From the NCBI GenBank assembly GCA_019828545.1, contig JACVRA010000181.1, forward strand, positions 124,001-188,000: a DNA stretch of 64,000 bases, in the 5' to 3' direction. Shown one piece after another: positions 22,444-35,251 of this stretch. The notes below the pieces were generated by a model, which was given only the letters and a program-made list of their open reading frames with translations, did no database searches and was not told the DNA's origin. Numbering within the stretch: the first letter of the stretch is position 1; every line of letters starts with the position of its first letter. This DNA is from Paracamarosporium sp. OC-R06-R3. Lineage: Eukaryota; Ascomycota; Dothideomycetes; Pleosporales; Didymosphaeriaceae. The position numbers and the translations under genes were made by a program.

Positions 22444-24961
22444 ATGAATGAGACTCCGCCCCAGCAACGCCATGTTCCTCCCAGCCGGCGGCGTGACAAA
22501 CCGATTTTGTCATGCAACCTCTGTCGACGTCGAAAGTAAGTTTTTTTGCGGCCTACACTTTGGGGGTTGTCCCGCACTAACTTTTTCGAAGACTAAGATG
22601 CGACCGCCAGCAGCCGTGTAAGGTCAGTACAGCTGTTATCAGTATTGTAAACCAATTGCTAAAGTCAAAAGACTTGTGCAGATCGCGGGTTGTCGCTCTC
22701 TTGCACCTACTCACGCAATATCTCGACTCCGTCGGCATCGTCCGCATCAACTCCAAGCATCAATGTTCACGATCGGATCGATCAGCTGGAGAAGCTAGTG
22801 ACTACCTTAATGGCTGAAAAGACAAGTAGCGATCGTAAGAAAACAAGCACTCATCCGGGTGTAGTTTTACCATATCGACTGGACCTCAATGACGACACCG
22901 TGGATGCTGAAGCACCCAAAACCCCTGTGCATATGACATTGGATAGTGATGAGACAAAATACACTGATAGTGGTCACTGGATGAGCATATTGGACAGTAT
23001 CGCCGAACTCAAAGACGAGCTCGACGAGATAACCTCTGACCCTCCACCGGCGAATGATGCATATGACGATCCAGGACCAGAGCTGCTGCTTGGACTCAAA
23101 AGTCATGCGACCCGACAAGAAATCATCGCAGGACTTCCTCCCAAAACTGAATCTGATCAACTTCTCGAAAGGTACTGGAAATTCGTGGACGTTGCGCCCA
23201 CGATCATGCACAAACCAAAATTTCAACGAGAGTACGATGAATTTTGGAAAAACCCGTCAGGGACACCGGTCATGTGGATTGGGATGTTATATGGTGTATT
23301 TGCCATTGCCATCCGTATTCAGTCTTTAGTTGAGGAACACGATGCCGGTATATCCGACCCATCCCTACGAACGTTTTCCCAAGCTCGACAGGATTTGTAT
23401 CGTCAGAAGGTTGCACAATGCCTCGTCTTGGCCAACTACACTAAATGCCCCCCATTCACTATGGAAACATTCTTGTCGTACTTCGTTATTGAATATCTTC
23501 GGACGCGGGACACGCAGCACGGCATTTGGCTTCTTGTCGGCATGCTTGTGCGAACCGCTTTTCGCATGGGGCTACATCGCGATCCGACGAAATTATCCAA
23601 CAAAAACCTATCCCCGTTTGAATCTGAAATGAGGCGTCGAATGTGGTCTATGGTTCTTCGGCTGGATCTTATGTCGTCTGGCCAGGTTGGATTGCCTCGG
23701 ATGATCCACCCAGCGATGACTGATACCTTGGAACCTCGGAACCTAATTGATGATGACCTTAAAGAAGATATGACCGAGCTTCCGCCCTCAAGACCAGATA
23801 CGGAGTTAACCCCGATGCTTTACACAATTATTCGAAACCGCGTTCTAGCTGTCTTCGCACGGGTTGTGGATCTAGTCAGCGCAAGTGATCAGCCCACATA
23901 CCGCGAGGTACTTGAACTAGATGAGGTCTTACGCAACACATACGAGAGTGTACCGCATTCACTCAAAGGCATGGGTCTCAGCAAGTTTGATCCATTCGCA
24001 CCAGGGTCCATGTCTATCTTGATCTTAGGCCTAACATTCTTGAAAGCTATGGAGATGTTGCACCGTCCATTTCTGTTTCTGGCGCGTGATGACCCAACGT
24101 ACGAGTACTCTAGAACAGCTTGTATAGATGCAGCACTTGAGATCCTGGACGTCCAACACAATTTGGAGGAGAAATCGAAAGACAACAAGAATTATTGGAG
24201 CACACAATCCCTCTGGTGGACCTCGAGCTGGCGCTTGTCGTCGTTGATGAGCCACGACTTTCTTCTAGCAACTACATTACTTGTTCTCGATCTCGATCGA
24301 GACTTGGTAAATCCTGTACCAGTCAGTAGTGCACCTAGGCAACGTTTCAAGAGCGGACAACCGACACGCACTGAGATAGTTCACGTCTTGACTAGGGTCT
24401 ACGAATTTTGGTTGCAATCGAGCTCCAGATCACGAGAAGCGCGGAGAGTGGCTGCCGCTGTTAAATATGTGTTAGGTAAAGCAGGTGCCGCTGGATTTAC
24501 TCCTAGATGTAAGAACATCCCTTCTATAAACGCGCAACATCATGTCCTCAGTCTGCGTACGGGGTATTCTTCCCGGACAGGCAAGAAGTTTCTCGAAGTT
24601 ATCGCCTAGTCTCATGCTTATCAAACCTACGTTTCTAAAACCACTCAATATGCTAATGTCTGTCGATAGCGACCACCGCAAACACCCCTCAGCAAACAGG
24701 GTTTTCCGTCCATATACAACAAAATCCCGCGGATCCGACCTTCTTCGACCTCACCAACCCCCAGGACCAGTACTTATCCTTGCCGACGGATGACATACCA
24801 ATGGACTTTGGTGAATACGGTGACGCGTTTGATTGGGTGAGTGTATTGACTTTTTTTTTTTTTTTACTTATAACGGGAACCTTACAATGCTACAGGCCGG
24901 TTTCGAGAGTGCTTATCCAATGGCACCAGTCGGAGAGAACATCCGGTCATATTTCGGTTAA
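22444..24961 (+). CDS. Zn2Cys6 transcription factor with dimerisation coiled coil
   Basis: Five exons (22444-22535, 22592-22622, 22672-24508, 24670-24836, 24896-24961) give about 730 residues. The cluster C-NL-C-RRRKLR-C-DRQQP-C-KT-C-ADRGLSLS-C is built from the first three exons. A short predicted coiled coil follows (HDRIDQLEKLVTTLM). The fungal_trans region contains KPKFQREYDEFW, RTAFRMGLHRDP, SEMRRRMWSMVLRLDLMSSG and LPRMIHP. The C-terminus is acidic (DDIPMDFGEYGDAFDW). Intron 3 (24509-24669, 161 bp) is longer than its neighbours. It restores the frame and has a CTAAT branch point, but a small extra exon inside cannot be excluded. The last intron carries a 15-T run. It converges on the pectate lyase, which ends 423 bp away. 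Confidence 0.85.
24851..24865. repeat. Poly-T run inside an intron
   Basis: Fifteen consecutive T, between donor and branch region of the last intron of the preceding regulator gene. A homopolymer prone to length variation. Confidence 0.9.
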
Positions 24962-25384
24962 GGCAATCGGCTTTGGCTGATGTGGTAAAAGGTGAGGTGT
25001 CTGTAATTGTACGTTAATAGCACACCACTCGGGAATAGAGATACCCCATTTAGCTATTTAGATTGTTGTGTCGTTTAGTTTGTTGGGATATTTCCCGTTC
25101 TTCCCTGCCAAGTTACCCTAACGACTTGCGCTCAATCTCTCATACTCGCACTCCCTTGTCCGAAACATTCCATTGTCTCGAGAATTTTTTATCGATAATC
25201 AGTTCGTACGCTATGCTTCACTATCCGACCAGTTAAGAAGTTATCTTCGAATAGGAATGCAAGGCGTGACAGAAAGCCCCCATGGGTCTTTGCAAACGGC
25301 TGGCAGTGGTTGGCTCAGTAGCTCCCTCAAACTATTACCGGACAGTGAGCCGTTTCAATTTAGAATGTACTTTGTTCACAACTC
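24962..25384. other. Convergent intergenic, no gene seen
   Basis: About 420 bp between two convergent stop codons. A/T-rich, presumably both 3' UTRs and terminators. Confidence 0.6.
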
Positions 25385-26503
25385 TTAGATCTTGCCCAGA
25401 CCGGCACCAGCCTTAACGACATTCTCCACCTCTCCCAACGCAGTAAGAGTATACGTATACGGCGCCTCGGTAAAGTTTCCAACCCTTGTGATATTGATAC
25501 TCGAAGAGCCCCAGTCGTTCTCTGCGCTTCAGTTAGGGTCGATCTTTTTCCAACATGGCAAACAGAATTGACAGACCTGCGCCCAAATTCGCAAATCCAT
25601 CGAGTTCGTAGTCTCCATCAGGACTCGTGTTCGGACTATCCATCGGAATAACCATTCCATAGGTCGAAAACGCCTCAGCTGTATCACCACGGACCACGTT
25701 CCCTTCCACCAGCACCTGATTGTCGCTTCGGCTATGTATCGCCTGATACAGATAGTCCTCATACAAATTATTATAAACATGCTGATGACCGAAGCGACCA
25801 GCAGGGCCGCGCGTGCCTTCATTACGCCAGTAATTATGACTACGCGATTCAGCAGATATTCAACGCAAGCCTATCACCAGACGGTGTCAAGCCCAACTTA
25901 CTGATACGTAACATGCAGATGCCCCAAATCCTCGTCCCGCCCTGCATCGCTGTTCCCAACCAGGCTACTCTTCCAATGATCATGGAAGTAGTTCCAGCTC
26001 ACGGTGATCCAATCGCTCGCATGCACGATATCGCACTGCCCGTCGAACTTATCCGGTCCGTTTCCAGGAAAACCGCCGCTCTCAAACTCGTTGTGGTCGA
26101 TCCACACACGAGTGCTGCTCTGGATCGTTATCCCGTCATTCCCGGTTATACCTCTTATGCATAGGTTCCGGATGATGACGTTTGACACGGACTTAATGTT
26201 GAATCCGTTGGAAAGGATGTTTGCGCCTGTGCCGGTGCCTATGAGGGATTTATTGGATCCGATTGACAAGCGGGATTTTAAGGTGAAGTTGCCACTGAGG
26301 TAGATTGTGCGTGGGGTTGTGCCTGCGACGGCAGAAGTCAGGTCTGAGAGTGTGGATACGGTGACGGTCTCGCCGCCTGTGCCGCCTGTTGTTGGGCCTA
26401 GAGGGTTGTCTTTTGCGAAGCCGACAAGATCGAAGTTTGATGCTGTAGGTCGCGCTGAGGCGCTGAGAAACACGCTGCTGATCGCAAGGATGGGTAACTT
26501 CAT
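25385..26503 (-). CDS. Pectate lyase, polysaccharide lyase family 1, secreted
   Basis: Cleaves de-esterified pectin by beta-elimination, Ca-dependent, outside the cell. Three exons (26503-25902, 25839-25577, 25521-25385) give 333 residues, normal for fungal PL1. A signal peptide (MKLPILAISSVFLSASA) is followed by the mature N-terminus. The PL1 parallel beta-helix is visible: GFAKDNPLGPTTGG, a SNKSLIGTG turn, NVIIRNLCIRG, the Ca-site segment VWIDHNEF, the DGQCDIVHASDWITVSWNYF block, DHWKSSLVGNSD, and VTYHHNYWRNEGTRGPAGRFG across intron 1, ending in QVLVEGNVV and SPDGDYELDG. It suggests a plant-associated lifestyle. The neighbouring regulator at 22444-24961 is a candidate controller, but only by proximity. 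Confidence 0.95.
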
Positions 26504-28549
26504 CGTGGGCTAGACATGCATTGTAGAAAAATGGGACCGCGACGATGCGACAATGTTTGTAGGTCTTATACTGTGCACCAAGAAACCGAAGTCGGTCCCT
26601 GCATCGCTTCAGTGCTGTACCCTGGAGACGTTGACTATTCATCCGGAAACCTGGGCTTTGCGCCGTTGATCGTCAGGTTTGAAAGGTCTCCTGCGAGTCG
26701 TACAACGATTGCGACGGGCATCGATCCGCAGTGCCTAAGGTGTTCCTGGCTCAGAAGCGATATGACGCTTGCCGAGGTGGGTGATTTGAGTGGTAAGTGG
26801 CGGAGAATTATGTTCCCCGGATTTGCTGGACGTGGATCCGCTGCTTGGCTGCAGTGTGGGGAAATGAACATGGGTTGGCTCTTTGCCGGAACATGACGCT
26901 CTCATAATCCTCACAGTATGGAGTCAATAGCTGAGATATTCTTTTTTACCCATGCTGGGGGTTCTTGATATTTGAATGTTTGATGAGGCGTTCTGGGCTT
27001 GTGGATGCCAGTGACCAAGCCAATAACTAATGCACAATGTGATACGGTGAGTCATGGTCTTTCTCATAGCTCAAGTAAACCAAATCGAACGCGGATCCTT
27101 TGCTCGTGGCGCGATTTGAGAGCAACGCGCTATGTACTTAGCGTCTATAAGCAACCCTTCCTATAGATAACCCAGCATTCAGGAGAAAATATCAAAGTAA
27201 AACGAAATATCCACTTCGAAAGTATTCCTAAATACTCAGAAACTAGAAATAGACTCAGTCCACCATCTATCCAGGCATGCCTAGACTTGACCCCACAGTC
27301 CCCAACCCTAATATCCACCAAAAGAAACGCATCCCCATCCGACCAGCATCCAAGAACGACACCCTGTCCCTTGACCAACGCCTCCCACAAACTTCCTCTC
27401 CCCCTTTCCGAATCCGCACCGTCCCAACTGAACAGCGAATGCCGAGTAAGACCCACCCATAATCGACAACACAAAACCCATCTACACACCAAGCCCACAG
27501 TGCCGAGCAAACATGTGCACGCGCAGCACATGTCGCACTCTACTTCCCTTCCCTTCCCTAACTAACTAACTAACTAACCAACCGCATACTCAGAGCCCCA
27601 TACACGCAATCCGAAAAACGCACACTCCTCTTCAATTCCCCTCACATTATATTCACCCAGCCACTCATCTCCAAGAAAGCGCAAACGCAAAACAACAAAC
27701 ATACAACACCATGACTATTACATCCGTAAATCCGTCTCCACATCACTCAGCGCGACCAGATCTGCTTTCGAGTAGGAGATATATAAACCTCATAACGCAT
27801 ATGCCTGCTTTCTGGAACTTCGTGAGTTTACGGTCTCGACATGAAGCACCGCTTCTCTATTCGACAAAGCAGCATCGAACGCCGCCCGTCAACGCATTCA
27901 CCCACTGCACGCGGGCTCAAACATCCCCTCTTATTCCAGCCCAGCGCACCAACAGGCTAACTATCCAAACCCAACCACCGCGCACGCATCACCCAGCTAG
28001 CTCCAGCATACATTCCAGCCCCGCCGCCATATCGTCTAGAATCGTACTACCCCGCGTTTCTACGCTCGAAGGGATAGCAAGGTGAGCAAGGACGTAGACG
28101 GGAAAGCGTGGGCAGCGTGGATAAGGGGAAGCATATGGCAGATGGAGTAGGTGAAGGGAAAGGATATCACGGAGGGAGAGGGGAGTGCGGCACGGGTGGA
28201 AGTTTGAAACGAGGAAAGAAGAGAAGAGGATGAGAGGGTATGCAGGGTAAGTGTCAAGATTAATGTTTCTGCTCTTGCACACGGAACGTGGCTGAGCGGC
28301 GTATGAGGGGCGACGGAACGGCACGGGAAGACATCGTCGTCGGTGGATCATCCATCTACTATGAAAAATGTGCGGAGTGTGAAGAACCCGATCGCGGAGG
28401 CAGAGTTGGGAAATCGCGCCTCCGTGGGGTCCCTTGGCCTCGTCTCGACGCAGAGCGTCATTCATTGCTTGATCAGGCATGCCGTGTTGGTGCGTGACCA
28501 TGCGGGTGCCGCCCTCGACTGTGCCGCAACCATCGCATTAGCGCCATCT
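26504..28549. other. Gene-poor region, nothing recognised
   Basis: About 2 kb upstream of the pectate lyase. The first few hundred bases are its promoter. From about 27150 the plus strand is C/A-rich and pyrimidine-poor tracts alternate, giving several overlapping short open frames of low complexity. I see no family motif, splice-consistent gene or RNA gene. A TAAC microsatellite lies within. Confidence 0.5.
27558..27580. repeat. TAAC-type microsatellite
   Basis: About five consecutive copies of the tetranucleotide CTAA/AACT, followed by degenerate CAACC units. Confidence 0.85.
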
Positions 28550-30700
28550 TACACAAAGGAAGATCCGATCTTCCAGTTCGCATTCGGAGCCATCCAGCAA
28601 TCGTTCCGCGATTCGGAATGCCCTGCAGGTGCCTGTGATGCACAAAGAAGGCGAGGCGAGGCAAGCCAGAAAAGTGACTCACGCGCGTGATAGTCCACCA
28701 ATCCGCTGCCACCGCTCAATCTATGTCCGCCCAAAGCGAGTCGACGAGTCGAGATGACCGAGCTCGTAATGGTAGTGCACAGACTCTTCAGCTCGCTACT
28801 AGCATTGTGTAACGCGGCCAGCGGTCCGAAGTGCCCTCCTCGATGGTCTCCTTACTCCGACGATACAACACATACACGTACTCGACCATGTAGTGCAGCG
28901 CAAAAGCGACCACCAGCAACGGCAGGATCCGGATTTGCACGGTTCGGTAGTTTCATCAGGGGGTGAAGGCGTGGGGGTGGCCCCGATGCCGTCCCGACCA
29001 TGGAATTGCGGCCTCACGGCATAGTACCGTACAGCGGCCGTCACGGTCCGTGCAAGCACCAGTATTGCATGCATGATGGTGTGTCCGCGGAGGAGAGATA
29101 AATCTCCATATACGACTGCAGGGTGACCCTCCGCATCAGCCCACTCGTTTCGTCCGACTCTTCTGCATACCGCGTCAACATCGCCGACTTGTACACACGA
29201 ACATGGACGAACAGCATGTATCCATTGTCCATACTAGTGTGGTCGTATCTCGGGCCGCCGACACGCACGGCGATGCGCTGCAGCGGCCGATGTGACGCCA
29301 GGTCCCGAATGTGCACGGTGAAGGAAGGCCTGCGGATCGGGAACGACGTATTCGGAAATGCTAGGAGGTCGCATGGTGTTCTAGACGTCGGTAGTGGTGG
29401 TGTGAGTGGAGGCAGCAGGTTTCGGTAGGCGGAGCTGTGCAACAGCAAACTGCGCGTGCGATTAATCAAACAGGCCCTGCCTGAAGGCTTGGAACATTAC
29501 ACATGGCGCCTGCACATAAGTAACGGAATGAGATAAACGAGGAACAGTTGCGGAAAGGGAAACATATAGCGTGCGTGGCGGTGCGTACCAAGCCGTCAGA
29601 TACGGGTGTGCATGTCGAACTCTTGCGCCACGGGATCCCACGGGGCGACTGTTTCGAGGCACTTGACGGTGCTCCCACGACCAAGGTCGCCCTGGCCATA
29701 GCAGCCTGTGATAACGTCGTTAAGGATGCGCGGAATCCAATATTGTTTGCGCAGCCGAGCCCTGCTCGCGTATCGTCGTCACTGCACGGAAGAACAAGGG
29801 TCAGTACAGTCCGATGCCTAGTCTGACGCCCCGGTAGCACGGCGCTGAATTCCAGTGCAACTGCAGGCGCGTCTGCGTACCAGACGTGGTCATGTGGAGG
29901 TGGAACAGGCTCATTTCGTCATTGGGATACGCTGCCATCGGTAGTCCCCACGATCCCAACCCTCTCTGCGCACAAGCCGCTGATTCGCTTTGGCTCTTTC
30001 GTGACACCGTTCTGGGCGCGAGAGATTCATCTGCTGGTCCTTGCTGAACAGCTTCTCTTTGCACGGCGTCTTGGGCACCTTGTCCTGGCGCCCGAGGAAG
30101 GTCATGGCGCGAGAGAAGATGCCTGGATAGCTCTTCTACGCTGAGAGCTGAGGCGTCGGGCTCGGCCTGGACAATGGCTGCACCGTGATAGCGTGGCTTG
30201 AGTTTGTCCGCAAAGTCGGCCATGGCGTGGGTGGTGGACGCATCCCAAGGGGAAAAACAACCGTGGGCCTGAAGCTGTCCACGCCTCGAGAAGAAGCCAT
30301 GACTCTCAACATGCGGACCCCACCCTGGCGTCGACAGGCAGATGTAGCCTCGGTAGACGTCTTCGGATGAATGCCAGTCGCTACAGTGTGCGTTCTGCTG
30401 TCAGCGTGGAGCCCCGCACGACCTACGCGGATTCTCGGCAGAGTATGCCATGCATGCGACCAAACGTGACATCCAGGCAGCTACGCCACCAGGCGCGAGA
30501 CGCTGGATTCGGGGGGGTTCTGAGCATGGCAAAGCTGACGTTGGCGGCATGGCGACAGCCCTATAGACAGGGTGACGGTGCAAGGTTCCAGGGCGTCGAA
30601 TAGGGTAAATGACCCGCGGTGCCGTAAGACTGGGCCCGTGCCACATCCTCAACAGCGTTGTCGTGCAATGTTGTGCAGCCTGCATTTGCAAGTCTACGGG
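28550..30700 (-). pseudogene. Possible decayed coding region, family not identified
   Basis: GC-rich sequence that on the minus strand gives protein-like text in changing frames with no complete open frame. Examples are a segment near 30370-29806 with RGYICLSTPGWGPHVESHGF, MADFADKLKPRYHGAAIV and ALSVEELSRHLLSR; one near 30105-29990 with MTFLGRQDKVPK; and one near 28925-28800 with LPLLVVAFALHYMVEYVYVL and RRSKETIEEGTSDRWPRYT, a hydrophobic helix followed by a charged loop. Frames change repeatedly with no good splice sites between. I read this as one or two genes broken by indels and substitutions. I do not recognise the family. A chance effect of high GC cannot be excluded. Confidence 0.3.
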
Positions 30701-30995
30701 ATTCTGTTTCAAGAAGCAAACAACATGAAGGCATTATAGTCGTACAGGATATCAGATGCCCAGGCCCAAGAAAAAGCACAACAACCCAAATCCTCCGAGA
30801 TGCATATGCCCCTAGAAAACGCCGTGCAGATTATGCCAAAAAAGAAAGTCACGCCCCGTCCAAAACATCTACAAAGCCCGGAGCTTCACACGCTGCGTAT
30901 GCACATGTCCAAGGATGTCCCATGTGGTTCTGCGGCGCCAATGTTGCCGCAGATGCCTGGTTGCAGCTGTCGTGCCTGCCAACAGCCCGCTAATT

Positions 30996-32858
30996 CTAAA
31001 TGATGCGCTCAGCCCAAGTCGACAGCCCGCCCTTCTCCTGCAAGAGATGGTCCATGTCGACTTTCGCAAGTCTGACCATGACTTCGTAAGGTGCCTCTTC
31101 GCCCTTTCTCTGATGGCGACGACGTGGCATGATCATCATGCCCCCATCAGCAACACCGTACGACCGTCGTATGAATTCGGGACGTCCGCCCAGAGACTCC
31201 TCGTCCAGATCGGTGCCGGGTATGCCCCACTGCAGATCTGCACCAAAATTCATCCAAGACGTGATGTATATGTCCATGCCGAAGCGAAAAGCGAGACCGA
31301 GTTCGGTGTCTGTGATCTTGTCGATGGACTTGAAGAACGCGAGGTGCTTCGAGACCCACTCATCGTCGACCTTTGCGATCGTATGTCGTACCTCATTGAT
31401 GGTATGGATGATGGTCTCTTCTGTCACCCTATGCCACCTTGTCAGCCATGTATGTTCGACAGTATGCAGCTAATGCAAAAGCATGATGCTTGAAACCGGG
31501 CTAGGAGTGATTCCAAGTGTTGATTGGAAGAGTGAACTAGGAGCATCCTAAAGAGACCCTCCTAGTAGGGATGTTGTCAAGCAGTGCACCCGTTCACAAA
31601 GAAAACGAGGTGTAGGAGAATGGTATTGTACAACACAGTGAATGAAAGATGGGGTAATCCGAAACCACTTACACTTCATCAGTCGTGACGTCCTGTACCT
31701 GGAGGGTCCCTGTCGAGAAGATTGCCATATTTCCCGTATAGGTATCCTGGAGAGGAGGATCCATGCGCTTGCGAAGGTCGGTGGCGATGGCAATCTTAGT
31801 CTTTTCATGCCCGCAGTCGCCACGTCGAGATGCTCTTGCCCGTGTGACATGGATCCACAGCAATGCGGCCAGCACATTGCAGATTGTTGGCGGTGAATCT
31901 TCAGGAAAGTATTGTTTGAGGTGATCTCGATAATCGCGGATGCGAGCAGCGGGAATGATGAGATATTTCATCTCGCATTCGGTATCTTCTGGTAGCGACT
32001 TCTCGTATTTGTAGGTTCCCTCGACATAGGCTTCTGCGGAAGGCGACCGTCCGCGAGCATATGTACAAGCTCGCATGTCAACTCGCTGCCGCATAGCCAA
32101 CTGGTCGTCACAGAAGTCCGTTGCTGTAGGAGTCAGTAAGGATTTGGCGGTGGACAAGAACAGGAATCGCTCTCACTAGAAATATCCAACATGGAGTCCT
32201 GCAACGATGATCTGGAGACATTTTCTGCGAAACAATTCCAGAAGATGTTGATCCCGGCAAAGTCCATTACGGTGTGATGCACATATGTGCTCAAAATGAG
32301 TCCTCCGGGGATGAAGTCCGCTTGGACTCGCATGGCGGGGGCCTGGTTGCCATTCTCGAAGTTTACGATGCCCTCGCCATCCGATGGGACGCCAGGATAG
32401 TTAGCGAAGTCGTCTGGCCGAAGTCTACTTCCAGGGAAAGCGTCTGGGGGCATGCCTGCTCCCTGGAGTTCTTCGTAGGTGCGAAAAGAGTCATTGGCCT
32501 TCCAAGAAAATATCCCAGATGTTGTCAAGTCGGGCGACTCTGTAGGAAACGTGAGAACAAGCCTGCCCGAGCTGTCATCAGCAAGGCTGAGCTTGCCAGC
32601 AAGGAAAGGGAAGCTGCGTAGAGTTTCACGCAACCCGCGCTCCAGTGCTTGTATCGCCACCTCACGTTGACTAGCATCGGGGAAGGGAAAAATCAAGAAC
32701 ACTTGCGTATAGACGCGCACGATGTTCTGGTCTAGAGGAGTCAAGTGCAGCACTTGCTCGGCAGCACGGGGCGTTGTGGATTTCAGGATCATCCTAGGCA
32801 AGAAACGAAATCTCGAAGAAAGGGTATCTAACAAAGTAGTTGCAGGTCCTGGCGCCAT
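30996..32858 (-). CDS. BAHD-type acyltransferase (trichothecene 3-O-acetyltransferase-like family)
   Basis: Acyl-CoA-dependent O- or N-acyltransferase. Three exons (32858-32177, 32123-31673, 31428-30996) give 521 residues. The catalytic HXXXD motif is HHTVMD at residues 194-199, preceded by GGLILSTYV. The second half contains TICNVLAALLWIHVTRARA and the structural DFGWG-type motif in altered form, NFGADLQWG. An alternative upstream ATG at 32957 would add 33 residues; I chose 32858 because LLDTLSSRFRFLPRMILKS follows directly, as in the family. The 244-bp second intron is unusually long for this locus, though the junction restores the frame. It lies between a broken acyl-CoA synthetase gene and possible decayed coding sequence. 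Members modify secondary metabolites or detoxify them. The substrate here is unknown. Confidence 0.85.
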
Positions 32859-35251
32859 CTTGTACGTGAGGGTGTATTTGTACCCCGAGAGATGTCGAGT
32901 CACACATACGTGAATGCGGTGGGCATACACCAAGTATATGAACCAAGACGCTGCCAACCTCGATTCACCGCCGCATAGGCAGTGCTTGTGTAACGGCTGC
33001 GTGGCCCTGTCTTTTTGTGATGTTTGGCGGCCCGACAGCTCTGACCAACGCGAGGTGACCGTAATGGGTTAGCCAGCTTACCTGCCCGGCCGGCCTCCCG
33101 CTTCCCCGGCGAAGCTTTGGTGGATACGGTTGCACCCGCATCGCCAGGAGAGCGGTTTTGCGCTTCCGCGTTCCCCGACGGCGATGTGCTTCGTTCCTCA
33201 GAAGTCCTCGAGCCGCGCGCATGCAATCGACGGCTGGACCCGCTTGCAACGTGCATCCACTTCCCGCAACTTGGGACTGAGTCCGCGAACTAGTCTGCTA
33301 GCTCTTTGACCCGACCAATGTAGCCTCGTATTGTCACAAGCAATGCTGTGATGACTGGCAGACGGAATACAGAGTGTATTCGCAGGCGGTGAAGCAGGGG
33401 TGTCGGGGAAGACAGCTGTTTTTGTTTGCTTTTGGGACCTTCTCCACAGTGTGGGTCTCCAAAAGTAGATCACAGCGCGGGTACCTACACAGCGCTAGGT
33501 ATTGGGAGAATCTGAAACAGGGAGAGGAGATAGCTTGTTGACGCCAATGGAAAGGCAACATGTCGCTCCACCGTCATGGAATGGAATGCCTCGCACGTGC
33601 TGGCCCATATCGTGTCCTCGAAGCGGTGATGGATGACAACTCAATATGACGCGGCATCAGTCATCCATCGAGTAAGCTCATGAACGTGATGAGTCCGCCA
33701 TCCCACCGTCCAGGTCCATAGAGGCAGGCTGTTGTTTGATGCCCACAACGATGTGTACAAAACAGCAAGTACGCCAACTCGATGCTCCGCGGCGCCAACA
33801 GAAAGGGAATAGCGTGCCACGCAGGAGCTGAGCAAGACACGTAGCTAGCGAGAACGCTTGTTCTCAGCCTTCGCGGTTGTGTGCCCTTGGAGTGATTCCT
33901 TGCTGTGCCAGAAGATCACCAGACACCCCTTGGAGAATTATTTGGTGGCGTGCCAGTTCTCTTTACGTTGCTATTGTTATCCCCAGGATCATGACAAGCA
34001 AGGATCCGGCTCCTACGAGGCGACAACTGCAACAGACTTACAGCTCTCTCACCGATCTCGGTGCTACGCTATCGTAAGCGGCCACGATCCTATCTCTTTC
34101 AACCGCACCGGTGAATCGAGCCGGGCATGCTTTGAAAGACTGCTGTACACTGTAAGACGAGATCAGGGCGGAAGGGGTGGTCTTCTTCGAACTAGGGATG
34201 GTGTCAAGCAGGGCTGTGCTAGCTGCGGTATCACCTTTGTGTAGCCGTCATAAACCCAGAGACAATGTCATTCGTCGTCATGCACACCCAGAACAGCCGA
34301 CATCTGCAGCGCAAGATATTAGGCGGAAGTTTATCTATGGGAAAAGGAAGCAAACATCGTCCTCCGCTGAAGCCGGGTACGCATGGCAAGTCGGCTTCTA
34401 ACACCGTCCAGTGAGCGTGTAAGGGTATCGCTACTTGAGTTTACCATCCAGACATGGGTGAGGTCCGTTCGAATTAAGGTGGATGTGCAGCGAAATTATG
34501 CAGAACATAACGCGGGCTAAAGAGCCTCCCTGGATGTTCGTACTGTGATGGCTAGGCGATATTTGGTGGCTGCATCTAGCCCCTGCGTGCCCGATTTAGT
34601 CATCGCTTCGACTGAAGGACTTCGGCTTCATCCAGTAACTGTCTCTCTAGTGCCAAACAGCCGTAATCCTTTCTCGCCGATTGGGGTTTCAGAGACATAT
34701 GGATGAGACCGGTGCTAGGTTCATCGTGCATAGAAGATCCCCTCACGGTTCGGTTGCGCCCCACTTCCCTTGGCAGTTCAGGATGACACCTCCGCGGGAA
34801 ACCATGAAACTAAAAGAATGTCGGGCGCATCAGCTACGCGGGTCGTATTGCTTCAGAAGCTTATCCGTAACATGTTCGATATCTAATAGTATGTTAGTAC
34901 AGATGTTCACGTCTGTAGTCCGCACCTTAAATGCGGGGCAATGGTAATTCCAGATGATAAATCGTCCAAGATACCAACATGGACCGGGAACTTTTAGTAT
35001 GGTGTTTAACAATTGACGTGTGATCATGTGGATGTGTCTCTCAGCCCGTGCTGCATTGCCATGAGGCTATTTAGAAGGTCTGATCAAAACAGGAGATTCG
35101 ACTGTTTCCTGTCTGTTGCTGAGCACGTCCAATGAACAATCGTTGTTCTTTTGTTCCAAGGCACGCAAGATCCATCTACTGCCAAAGCCGGTAAGCACTC
35201 CCCTAGTGCTTGTCCGCTATAAACTTGCGAGCCTCTGCTGATAGATAGAAG
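32859..35251. other. Gene-poor region, nothing recognised
   Basis: About 2.4 kb between two divergent genes, the BAHD gene and the synthetase pseudogene. The 300 bp next to the BAHD start are GC-rich. Short open frames on both strands lack family motifs. A 28-codon methionine-initiated stretch at 33990 on the plus strand ends at a possible donor, but no continuation was found. Confidence 0.45.

Noticed and set aside
27711..28085. 124-codon open frame on the plus strand
   Set aside because: C/A-rich low-complexity sequence, Ser/His/Thr/Pro-rich translation, and no family resemblance.
30915..31493. 192-codon open frame on the plus strand
   Set aside because: Antisense to the last exon of the BAHD acyltransferase.
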